The notes beneath the pieces were generated by a model. That model saw only the letters and a program-made list of their open reading frames with translations. It was not told the DNA's origin and ran no database searches. This document shows, in pieces, positions 1 to 7,604 of a stretch of 64,000 nt of DNA. Within the stretch, counting starts at the first letter, position 1; the number at the start of each line of letters is the position of its first letter. The DNA lies in the NCBI GenBank assembly GCA_913060505.1, contig CAJXRQ010000002.1:124001-188000 (forward strand), in the 5' to 3' direction. The stretch comes from an uncultured Desulfovibrio sp. (GTDB lineage: Bacteria > Desulfobacterota > Desulfovibrionia > Desulfovibrionales > Desulfovibrionaceae). Both the position numbers and the translations under genes were made by a program.

Positions 1-2
1 AA

Positions 3-227
3 GAAGAAGTTTGCTGCGGCTTTGGCGGAACATTCTCCATGAAGTTCCCCGAACTCTCCAGTGAACTGCTGAAAAAGAAGCTCGACAATGTAGAAGCTAC
101 TGGGGCCGACGTTTTGCTGACCGACTGCCCCGGCTGCATCATGCAGCTTCGTGGTGGACTGCGTCGACGTGGTTCCAAAATTCAGGTAAAGCATGTAGCT
201 GAAGCTATGGCGGAGAATAAGAAATAG
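3..227 (+). CDS. C-terminal end of CCG-domain Fe-S oxidoreductase (LldE/LutA type), partial
   Basis: The reading frame is open from the window edge, so the gene starts outside. The visible 74 residues begin with EEVCCGFGGTFS and contain DCPGC about 30 residues later. This is the second half of a CCG (cysteine-rich) domain as found in LldE/LutA and GlcF-type subunits that pass electrons from lactate or glycolate oxidation. The CCGFGGTFS-K-PE layout and the HVAEAM ending resemble LldE/LutA most. In Desulfovibrio this domain can also be the C-terminal part of a fused LutB-LutA protein; the cut prevents deciding. An ATG at 39 lies inside the CCG domain and is not a real start. Confidence 0.8.
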   Translation, partial: EEVCCGFGGTFSMKFPELSSELLKKKLDNVEATGADVLLTDCPGCIMQLRGGLRRRGSKIQVKHVAEAMAENKK

Positions 228-307
228 CATGCATGAGGCCCGGGTTCGGTTGGACCGCAATCCCTAGAAGTGACGCCACGCTTATTCCGTAGTCCGGGTC
301 TTTTTTT

Positions 308-335
308 GGATCTCCCGCCATGGGGTGGGAGATCC
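308..335 (+). terminator. Hairpin after the lactate-oxidation gene
   Basis: A perfect 9-bp stem (308-316 with 327-335, arm ggatctccc) has a 10-nt loop. It is preceded by a run of seven T (301-307) and followed shortly by a T-rich stretch (342-349). It sits between the Fe-S gene and the chemotaxis receptor and probably ends the upstream transcript. Confidence 0.6.
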
Positions 336-406
336 ATTACGATTTTTTCATATTGTGCACATATGCACATTTGCCTTCGGGGGGGAGGCAAAATTTGGAG
401 GGTGCA

Positions 407-2005
407 ATGACTGAGAGCGTTCACAGATCGAAACTTTCTGCTTCTGTAGTGGCCGGTAGTATTTATACTGCGGCCTTTGTTGTTTGTGCTGTAGCAGTAT
501 ATTTGTTGCATTTGGCCCAGGCCGGATGGGGCTTTATGAGTGCGGTGCTGGTTGCCCTCGCCTTACTGGGGGGTGCTTTGCTTTGCTGGGTGCTTTCATG
601 CCGAGTTACTCGTTCAACTGTTGTCTTGCAGAATTTTTTGCATAATATTGCCATGGGCAATTATTCTGCAACCTTGGAAGGTCCTTTTCAGGGAGAATTT
701 GTAAATCTTGAAGCCTCAGCTCGGGAACTTGTACGCTGCTACAAAGATCGCTTGGGCTACGCTCAGGGAATCCTTGACGGTCTCCCCGTGGCAACTTGCG
801 TCGTTGATACGGATCAACGCCTGACCTTCGTTAACCGTGAATGCATGGAAATGATGGAATTGGATCATGATCCGGAAGAATATTATGGAAAAAAACTCTC
901 TCAGATTTTGTACAAGGATGATCGGGATGCCGTGATCGGCGATTGCATGCGCAAAAACTACAAGATTCACCATCATGAAGCCCATTTTATTACAGACAGA
1001 GGTCGCGAAATTGTCGTTATGGCCAATCTGTCTCCCTTGGCGGACCTCGAAGGCAAAATTATTGGTGGTTTTTGCATGTATCTGGATGTGAGTGAGCTCA
1101 AGGATCGTGAGTGCCAGATATCCCAGCAAAACGAGAAAATTTCCCAGGCCGCGGGAGAGGCAGGAGACATTTCGTCTCGCTTGGCAGCCGCAGCTGAACA
1201 GTTGAGCCGTTCCGTCAGTTCGGCCCGTTCCGGAGCTGCAACCCAGCGGGAGCGGACAACGGAGACGGCCACGGCTATGGAAGAAATGAACGCCACTGTG
1301 ATGGAAGTTGCCCAACATGCCGTGGCTGCCGCAGAAAGTGCCGAGCAGGCCAAGGAAGAGGCTACCGGTGGCTCCTCTGTGGTTACGGAAGTAATCTCTG
1401 CCATTGACGAAGTCGAGAGCCGTGCCGGTGAATTGCATGAGTCCATGGAATCCTTGGGGAGCAAGGCTGAGGAGATTGGTAAGGTGCTGATCGTGATTGA
1501 GGATATTGCGGACCAGACCAATCTGTTGGCTTTGAACGCTGCTATCGAGGCTGCGCGTGCCGGTGAAGCTGGCCGTGGTTTTGCTGTTGTTGCGGATGAA
1601 GTTCGCAAACTGGCGGAAAAAACCATGCAGGCGACCTCCGAAGTTGGCGCAGCGGTCAGCAGCATCCAGGAAGGAGCCAAACACAACGTCAAGGCTACGC
1701 AAATTGCCGTACAATCCGTGGAAAAAAGTACAACTTTGGCCCGACAGTCCGGTGAGGCCTTGGAGAGGATTGTGACAGAGGCTGATGCCACGGCTGACCG
1801 GGTTCGGAGTATTGCGGCTGCAGCAGAGCAGCAGTCTGCTGCCAGCGAGGAAATCAATCAGGCTACTTTGGAAGTGAGTACCATTTCAGAACAGACGGAT
1901 GAAGAAATGAGCGCGGCTTCCGCAGCAGTGGAAGAGCTCTCCTTGCTGGCCGAGAACCTTGTTGCGCTTATCTCTTCGATGAGTAGCGACCATGATGATC
2001 AATAA
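407..2005 (+). CDS. Methyl-accepting chemotaxis protein with PAS domain
   Basis: Start ATG at 407 is preferred over an in-frame ATG at 320 because a ggaggg ribosome site lies at 397-402; this gives 532 residues. Two hydrophobic segments (about residues 12-34 and 42-66) with almost no loop between them suggest a receptor lacking a large periplasmic sensor. A PAS domain follows (about 125-235). Then comes the long helical signalling domain with the conserved tip [20 protein letters not shown] near residues 367-386, which binds CheA and CheW. The PAS domain implies sensing of an internal ligand or redox cue. No che genes are nearby. Confidence 0.95.
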   Translation: MTESVHRSKLSASVVAGSIYTAAFVVCAVAVYLLHLAQAGWGFMSAVLVALALLGGALLCWVLSCRVTRSTVVLQNFLHNIAMGNYSATLEGPFQGEFVNLEASARELVRCYKDRLGYAQGILDGLPVATCVVDTDQRLTFVNRECMEMMELDHDPEEYYGKKLSQILYKDDRDAVIGDCMRKNYKIHHHEAHFITDRGREIVVMANLSPLADLEGKIIGGFCMYLDVSELKDRECQISQQNEKISQAAGEAGDISSRLAAAAEQLSRSVSSARSGAATQRERTTETATAMEEMNATVMEVAQHAVAAAESAEQAKEEATGGSSVVTEVISAIDEVESRAGELHESMESLGSKAEEIGKVLIVIEDIADQTNLLALNAAIEAARAGEAGRGFAVVADEVRKLAEKTMQATSEVGAAVSSIQEGAKHNVKATQIAVQSVEKSTTLARQSGEALERIVTEADATADRVRSIAAAAEQQSAASEEINQATLEVSTISEQTDEEMSAASAAVEELSLLAENLVALISSMSSDHDDQ

Positions 2006-2272
2006 AAAGGATGTTACTCTTGTGTTGCCTGCTGTTTGCGTTTGCCAACGCGAGTATGCATGTGGCATTTGAGAAAAGACGTAGGGCAGCGGTGGTTGCA
2101 GCTGTTTTTGTGTTACCAGCTTTCGATTATGCCGGTTATAAATGGTTTCAACCAAATGACAACACCATGAAAATGGTTATTATATAAGACTAAGGTTAAT
2201 TTTGTTCAATTTGGCCCGGATATTGCTTAATTAAAGTTGACAAAACGAGAACGAACAGAAGGATATACAAAA

Positions 2273-2575
2273 ATGATCAAGCATATTGTCATGTGGAAAC
2301 TCAAGGACATCGCCGAAGGTGCTGATGCTTCTGCCAACGCTGTGAAAATGAAGGAAATGCTTGAAAGGCTTCGCGGCCGGATTCCCGGTCTCGTGAATAT
2401 AGAAGTCGGAATTGAAATGGTAGAAAGCGTGCCTGAGTGCGATGTTGTGCTGTATTCGGAAGTTGAAACCCGAGAAGCCCTTGAGGCTTATCAGATTCAC
2501 CCTGAGCATCAGGAATGTGTGGCGTTCATCAAGAAAGTTGTTAGCGAACGCCGAGTGGTGGATTACGAAATATAG
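2273..2575 (+). CDS. Dabb (stress-responsive alpha/beta-barrel) family protein
   Basis: A 100-residue protein that starts MIKHIVMWKLK, the usual opening of Dabb proteins (small ferredoxin-like dimeric alpha/beta barrels). It keeps the family pattern of a central helix followed by a DVVLYSEVE strand and an HPEHQE stretch. Start 2273 has an agaagga ribosome site about 8 nt upstream; the frame is open back to an ATG at 2237, which lacks one. Family members are small dimeric proteins of mostly unknown role. Nothing nearby indicates a substrate. Confidence 0.8.
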   Translation: MIKHIVMWKLKDIAEGADASANAVKMKEMLERLRGRIPGLVNIEVGIEMVESVPECDVVLYSEVETREALEAYQIHPEHQECVAFIKKVVSERRVVDYEI

Positions 2576-2669
2576 GCCTTGGCCGGACTTGGATACGGTA
2601 GAACACCCGCCAGAGCCCTGGCCTGAAGCGCATGCCTGCTGGTGTGCGGCCCTGAAAGGAGGACGTATC

Positions 2670-3038
2670 ATGACGGTGCGATTCGACCAAAGCAGACGTC
2701 GGTTTATTTGCAGTTGGCAAGAACCGACCCAGATTACGATTGACAAAAAGACCGGAACCATCAACCGGACGAGAATGATCAGCATCAAGGTCAGTGAGAC
2801 CGGAAAACTGAACAAGAGGGATTGCTCAAGACATGAGGACCATCCCATGTACCCTCATATCAATCGATTTAACCGTAAGCTCAATCAGATGAACTACTTC
2901 CCTTTGAAAGCGCAAGGACACAAGTGCGCGTGCTGCGGGACGAATGAGGACGTGAGTCCCCATTACGACATCGAGAGTAAAACGGTTCTCTGGCTGTGCC
3001 GGAAGCATCAATTTGGTTGCCACGTCTCAGACGCTTGA
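2670..3038 (+). CDS. Small hypothetical protein with CxxC...CxxH zinc-ribbon-like end
   Basis: 122 residues, start chosen at ATG 2670 because a full aaaggagg site lies just upstream; the frame is open further upstream without a credible site. The first half is basic and beta-rich. The C-terminal part holds CACC (residues about 86-89) and, some 18 residues on, CRKH, a spacing compatible with a single zinc ribbon. I do not recognise the family. It stands 94 bp after the Dabb gene and is closed by a strong hairpin. Confidence 0.6.
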   Translation: MTVRFDQSRRRFICSWQEPTQITIDKKTGTINRTRMISIKVSETGKLNKRDCSRHEDHPMYPHINRFNRKLNQMNYFPLKAQGHKCACCGTNEDVSPHYDIESKTVLWLCRKHQFGCHVSDA

Positions 3039-3070
3039 CGCGACTGTTTGTAACGTTAGCTACCAACAAA

Positions 3071-3106
3071 ACAAGGCCCTATCGAAAATGTTCGATAGGG
3101 CCTTGT
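3071..3106 (+). terminator. Strong 16-bp terminator hairpin
   Basis: Perfect 16-bp inverted repeat (3071-3086 with 3091-3106) and AATG loop, starting 33 bp after the zinc-ribbon-like gene. The core is gccctatcgaa. Only a short T-rich tail follows, but the stem is long and GC-containing. Confidence 0.75.
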
Positions 3107-3419
3107 TCATGTGGAGGAGTTAAAGGTTGGTAGGAGGCTATGTCGTTTGTTTATAAATAAGCAATCCGCATGCCAAGTTTTATTTTATTTTTTTACCTAT
3201 TATTTTAGATGGTTACTTTTAATGTCGTTTTTTGTTTTTGAAAGTAGATGTGTTTTTTTGCCAAATATGTACAAGTTCAATCTGAAAATGTGCAGTTTTT
3301 TTCTTTTTTTGTGATAAAAGTGGCGCTTAGAAATTTGGATACATCAAGGACATTGACTGATAATTGGGGTAAGCTGCAGAAAGATGGAAAAATAGAATTG
3401 CAGGCTATGTGAGGCTGCC
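3107..3419. other. T-rich intergenic region, no gene seen
   Basis: About 310 bp of strongly T-rich sequence between the terminator and the receiver-kinase gene. A 67-codon frame (3111-3314) is nearly all Phe/Leu/Tyr codons from the T-runs, has no ribosome site and is not believed. A promoter for the downstream gene is probably here, but no convincing -35/-10 pair was found. Confidence 0.5.
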
Positions 3420-4628
3420 ATGATGGATGAACGACCCCTTTTTTCTGAGTCCGCAGAATCGGTAACCGCACAGGGACCACGAGTGCCACTGATAGAGGTG
3501 CCAACCTGGAAGCTTATGATTGTGGACGACCAGGAAGACGTGCACACCATGACCCGGCTGGTGCTTGATGATTTTACCTTCGAGGGGCGCGGGCTTACCT
3601 TTCTGAGTGCGTTTTCGGGGCAGGAGGCCAAAGAGCGTATTATGGAGCACCCCGATACGGCAGTTGTCCTTCTGGATGTAGTTATGGAGCATAGTCGTGC
3701 GGGCTTGGACGTAGCGCGATTTATTCGCAACGATGCCAGCAACAGATTGACCCGTATAATATTGCGTACAGGACAACCCGGGCAAGCCCCGGAACGTACT
3801 GTAGTAACCGAGTTGGATATCAATGATTACAAACAGAAGACAGAACTGACAGTCCAGAAACTTTTTACTACGGTGACAACAGCCATTCGGTCCTATCGGG
3901 ATTTGCTGTCCATAGAGGAGGGCAGGCGAAGCATGCATTTGCTGGCCCTCTCGGTAGCTCATCAGGTACGAAATCGTACTGTAGCAATAGCGGGGTTTGC
4001 CAACCTGCTTCTCAAGAAAGCCCACGACAGTGATGCTGTAGGAAAATATATTCATACTATTCTGGACGAGTCCGTAAGGCTTGAGGAGATGGTTTGTGCG
4101 GTGAATGATTACGCAGGAATTGAAGCTCCTCAAATGGAGCAGGTCAACTTGGCTACACTGCTTGATCAAGCTCGAAAAAGCCTTGAGCAGCGGGCCGAAA
4201 AAATGGGTAAAACCCTGGATTGGAAAGCTGAGCTGCAATCTTTGCATATAACCGCGGATTTTAAGCAGTTGCGGCAGCTGATAGAGGCTTTACTTTTTAA
4301 TGCAGTCGATTTTTCGTCGGAACATCATGCAATTGTACGAGTGATGTCTCTCAGTGACGGGGCTGGATGTAGCGTTGTTGTGGAAGATGAAGGCATTGGA
4401 ATACCCGATGAAGATTTGCCGTTTGTTTTTGATCCCTTTTTCACTCGCAAGCCAAACGGTTCTGGTATGGGACTCAGCATTGTCCGCAAGGTGGCGGATG
4501 AGCATCAATGGGATGTCCGTGTGGTGAACAAGCCAGAAGGAGGCGTTCGCGTTGAACTTCTTATGCCAACACATTGTGTTGTGCAGGAGTTCCCGGAACT
4601 CGAAGAGGGCGGTGCTGCTGATGGATGA
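3420..4628 (+). CDS. Response receiver-histidine kinase hybrid
   Basis: 402 residues. N-terminal receiver domain (about 30-160) has the acidic pair in MIVDDQ, the phospho-acceptor Asp at about 86 (LLDVVME), and the RIILRTGQPGQAPE and INDYKQKTELT stretches that mark the receiver type usually linked to DUF3369. Here it is joined directly to a kinase core: H-box histidine about 181 (SVAHQVRNR), N-box region, G1 box DEGIGIPDED, F-box FDPFF and G2 box GSGMGLSIV. There is no membrane segment, so it is cytoplasmic and likely driven by phosphotransfer from another kinase. gtgagg 7 nt before ATG 3420 serves as ribosome site. Confidence 0.9.
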   Translation: MMDERPLFSESAESVTAQGPRVPLIEVPTWKLMIVDDQEDVHTMTRLVLDDFTFEGRGLTFLSAFSGQEAKERIMEHPDTAVVLLDVVMEHSRAGLDVARFIRNDASNRLTRIILRTGQPGQAPERTVVTELDINDYKQKTELTVQKLFTTVTTAIRSYRDLLSIEEGRRSMHLLALSVAHQVRNRTVAIAGFANLLLKKAHDSDAVGKYIHTILDESVRLEEMVCAVNDYAGIEAPQMEQVNLATLLDQARKSLEQRAEKMGKTLDWKAELQSLHITADFKQLRQLIEALLFNAVDFSSEHHAIVRVMSLSDGAGCSVVVEDEGIGIPDEDLPFVFDPFFTRKPNGSGMGLSIVRKVADEHQWDVRVVNKPEGGVRVELLMPTHCVVQEFPELEEGGAADG

Positions 4629-4660
4629 TTTTCCAGTTTTTTTCTTTGTCTCAATACTCC

Positions 4661-5995
4661 TTAGCGCCAATCAGGTTTGCGCAAATCCAATAACTTGAGC
4701 AAATGTTTTTCCAGTGTCGGGTTTCCTGCATCGCCATATTGATAGCTGGCACGTGCTGATGGCCTGCTTATATTCATGAATCTGGATATTCGAGCCGGGG
4801 TGGCAAATAGGACAGTATCACAGTCGCAGGCTTCGATGGTGGCTTGCAGGTCCATAATTTGTTTTTCACTGTATCCCATGGCCGGGAGTACCGGGCCAAG
4901 GTGTGCATATTTTCGAAATATGTCCCGTATCAATCCTTTTGCATAGGGACGAGGATCGACCACTTCTGCTGCCCCAAGCGTACGCGCGGCGACCGTTCCT
5001 GCACCAAAAGGCATTTCTCCGTGCGTCAGTGTAGGCCCATCTTCTACAACCAATACACGTTTGTTCCGTATCAATTTGGGGCTATCTACCTCCACGGGAG
5101 ATTCGGCGTATATTATTTGAGCCTTGGGGTTGAATCGATTAATGTTTTTCTGCACGGTATCAACACTATCCGAGTCTGCCGTATCTATTTTATTTATGAC
5201 GGCTATATCGGCCAGGAGCATGTTGATTTCTCCCGGGTGGTAGAGGCGTTCGTGTCCGGGTCTGTGGGGGTCAAATACGGTGATGGCAACATCCGGTTTG
5301 TAAAAAGGGGTATCGTTATTGCCGCCGTCCCATATCACAATGTCAGCTTCCTGTTCAGCCCTGCTTAGGATGGCTTCATAATCGATTCCTGCGTAAACAA
5401 CCCCTCCCTGTTCAATGATTGGTTCGTACTCTTCTCGTTCTTCGATGGTGCACTGGTTTTTATCCAGATCTTCAAGAGAAGCAAAACGCTGTACTACTTG
5501 TTGCGAAAGATCTCCATAAGGCATGGGGTGGCGAATGATCACTGGACGTTTGTCCTGGCTGTGCAGGATGTCGCACACTTTTCGTGATGTTTGCGATTTC
5601 CCGCACCCGGTTCGTACCGCACATACCGAGATGACGGGTTTTTTTGACTTGAGCATCGTATATTGTGCCCCAATAAGCATGAAGTCCGCTCCCATGGATT
5701 GCACCTTGGACGCCTTGTGCATGACATAGGAATGGGGAACATCCGAATAGGAAAAGACGACGAGGTCAACCTTGTAATGGCTGATTACATAACTCAGATC
5801 GGATTCGTGATGGATGGGAATACCTTCCGGGTACCCCTTTCCGCAGAGTTCTGATGGGTAACGACGTCCTTCAATTCCTTCTATCTGATTGGCGGTGAAC
5901 GCCATAACCCTGTAACGGGGGTTGTTTTTGAAGTATACATTGAAGTTGTGGAAGTCTCTACCAGCCGCACCCATGATGATGACTTTTTCCTGCAT
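4661..5995 (-). CDS. P-loop protein of the cyclic 2,3-diphosphoglycerate synthetase family (COG2403-like)
   Basis: 444 residues; start ATG at 5995 with ggagg 8 nt upstream is preferred to the longer frame at 6049. The N-terminal half is Rossmann-like (IIMGAAGRDFHNFNVYF). The P-loop VRTGCGKSQTS follows near residue 150, then WDGGNNDTPF and a late NKID motif. This architecture matches archaeal cyclic 2,3-DPG synthetase and its bacterial homologues, long called predicted GTPases. The bacterial function is not settled, so the reaction should not be transferred by name alone. The gene is convergent with the receiver-kinase gene (32 bp gap, no clear terminator) and divergent from the binding-protein gene. 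Confidence 0.75.
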   Translation of the reverse strand: MQEKVIIMGAAGRDFHNFNVYFKNNPRYRVMAFTANQIEGIEGRRYPSELCGKGYPEGIPIHHESDLSYVISHYKVDLVVFSYSDVPHSYVMHKASKVQSMGADFMLIGAQYTMLKSKKPVISVCAVRTGCGKSQTSRKVCDILHSQDKRPVIIRHPMPYGDLSQQVVQRFASLEDLDKNQCTIEEREEYEPIIEQGGVVYAGIDYEAILSRAEQEADIVIWDGGNNDTPFYKPDVAITVFDPHRPGHERLYHPGEINMLLADIAVINKIDTADSDSVDTVQKNINRFNPKAQIIYAESPVEVDSPKLIRNKRVLVVEDGPTLTHGEMPFGAGTVAARTLGAAEVVDPRPYAKGLIRDIFRKYAHLGPVLPAMGYSEKQIMDLQATIEACDCDTVLFATPARISRFMNISRPSARASYQYGDAGNPTLEKHLLKLLDLRKPDWR

Positions 5996-6377
5996 TGTGC
6001 AGCCTCCGTACCTGTATTCAGTGGTTATCAAGTCTCTGGAGCATGGCAATCTGTTACGTTATTTGGAAAATAAAGAAAAGAGGGGGCTCGTCAGGATGAA
6101 GTGAATTCATTTTCAGGGTGAGATGCAGTACTTGACGATATTGATATGATAGTCTGTTTTTATTAGTTTTTTTATCAGAAATTAGAACTTCGGCTGTCAA
6201 AAGGTCTGGATGAGAAAAAAGGTCACAGTGTTAACTGTGCCTTTTTTTGTTGGGTAATTTTTACTGTTATTTTTTATTCATATACTTGGCGCATAGTTAA
6301 ACAAGATGTTTTAATTAGTCCCATGTTTATGTTAGTTGTGAATTGATTTTTTATCTACTCAGAGGTGTGTAAGAATT
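5996..6377. other. Divergent intergenic region carrying an internal terminator-like hairpin
   Basis: 382 bp between two divergent genes. It should hold both promoters. It also contains an intrinsic-terminator-like structure at 6215-6248, which neither flanking gene needs. No protein-coding frame of credible composition was seen. Confidence 0.5.
6215..6248 (+). terminator. Orphan terminator-like hairpin in a divergent promoter region
   Basis: Six A, then an imperfect stem (ggtcacagt with actgtgcc, one bulged T) around a GTTA loop, then seven T. A-run and T-run make it readable on both strands. No gene ends here, so it may end a small RNA or a leader transcript. Confidence 0.55.
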
Positions 6378-7604
6378 ATGAATAAATTTTTGGCCTTTTT
6401 TATATGTTTTTTTATATGCCTGCCTGCTTGGACCTGTCTTGCCGCCACATCTGGGGCAACAATCAGCATATACCTGGATGCTGATATGACCGGTGCAAAC
6501 GCTTCCGGGGTGTCTATCGAGCGGGGAATTCGTACAGCTTTATCCCAGGTTGATAATAAGCTGGCCGGATATTCCGTTGAAATCAGGATTCTCGATCATC
6601 GAGGTAATTCCGCCAGAAGTTTGGCCAATCTCAAGACGTTTCTTGCAGATCCCTATGCGTTTGTCCTGTTCACAGGACTGCATTCGCCACCATTATTGGC
6701 TCATCGGCAATTTATTAACGAAAACAAGATTCTTACGCTTGACCCTTGGGCTGCTGCCGGACCCATAACACGTCCTCCGGACGATAATAACTGGATTTTT
6801 CGTTTGTCGATAGATGACAGCAAGGCTGGGGGCGTCATTGTACGAAGAGCCGTGGACGAACGAGGCTTCATAAGTCCGGCATTACTGTTGGAGAACACAG
6901 GATGGGGGAAGTCAAATCAGAAAACGATGACGGCCAATCTGAGTGACAGGGGTATCGAACCGGCACGTATTGTCTGGTTTGATTGGGGACTGACGGAAAC
7001 TTCAGCCAGAATCATGCTCCGGAACATCAAGGCCTCGGGTGCTGACGTTATTTTTCTGGTCGCCAATGCGCCGGAGGGAAAAAATGTTTGCAGGGCCATG
7101 TGTGAGCTTCCCCCCTCCGAGCGGCTTCCCATTGTGAGCCATTGGGGCATCACTGGTGGGGATTTCCCGGAAGTGATCACAGCGTACATTCGGGATAAAA
7201 TAGATTTGGAATTTATACAGACCAGTTTTTCCTTTTTGAATATGGGAGATGCGCCCTTTCCAAATACAGTTTTTCAAAGAGCTGCCAGTCTATTTCAGGA
7301 TGTTAAGACACCCAAAGATATCAAAGCGTCGACCGGTTTTATTCATGCGTATGATTTGACCCGGTTACTTATAGCAGCGGTAAAGCAGGCAGGCATGAGT
7401 AAAAACATGCTTGAGAATCGTACCCGCGTTCGTGCTGCTTTGGAAAATTTGAAAAAGCCTGTGCAGGGGCTGATCAAAATTTACGAGCGGCCTTTCAAAC
7501 CATATTCCATTTCAGACAAGGATGCGCACGAAGCTCTTGGAACGGATGATTTCACTTTCGGGCGGTATGGTGAAAACAATGAAGTCATCCTTATCCGCCA
7601 GTAG
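6378..7604 (+). CDS. Periplasmic ligand-binding protein (branched-chain amino acid-binding fold)
   Basis: 408 residues beginning with a clear signal peptide (hydrophobic stretch to about residue 22, LAAT cleavage area). The rest follows the type I periplasmic-binding (LivJ/UrtA-like) plan: an N-terminal lobe with SIYLDADMTG and a later hinge and ADVIFLVANAPEG strand. There is no permease or ATPase gene beside it. Instead its end overlaps the start of a membrane sensor kinase. It therefore most likely presents a ligand to that kinase, as TorT does for TorS. The ligand is unknown. Confidence 0.8.
   Translation: MNKFLAFFICFFICLPAWTCLAATSGATISIYLDADMTGANASGVSIERGIRTALSQVDNKLAGYSVEIRILDHRGNSARSLANLKTFLADPYAFVLFTGLHSPPLLAHRQFINENKILTLDPWAAAGPITRPPDDNNWIFRLSIDDSKAGGVIVRRAVDERGFISPALLLENTGWGKSNQKTMTANLSDRGIEPARIVWFDWGLTETSARIMLRNIKASGADVIFLVANAPEGKNVCRAMCELPPSERLPIVSHWGITGGDFPEVITAYIRDKIDLEFIQTSFSFLNMGDAPFPNTVFQRAASLFQDVKTPKDIKASTGFIHAYDLTRLLIAAVKQAGMSKNMLENRTRVRAALENLKKPVQGLIKIYERPFKPYSISDKDAHEALGTDDFTFGRYGENNEVILIRQ

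Noticed and set aside
320..406. N-terminal extension of the chemotaxis receptor to ATG 320
   Set aside because: It runs through the terminator hairpin region and has no ribosome site, whereas ATG 407 has ggaggg and is followed directly by the first membrane segment.
716..1857. Long open frames antisense to the chemotaxis receptor (332 and 294 codons)
   Set aside because: Shadow frames of a real gene with repetitive Ala/Ser or Cys/Gly-rich composition, no ribosome site and no family pattern.
3111..3314. 67-codon Phe/Leu-rich frame
   Set aside because: Composition follows from T-runs; no ribosome site.
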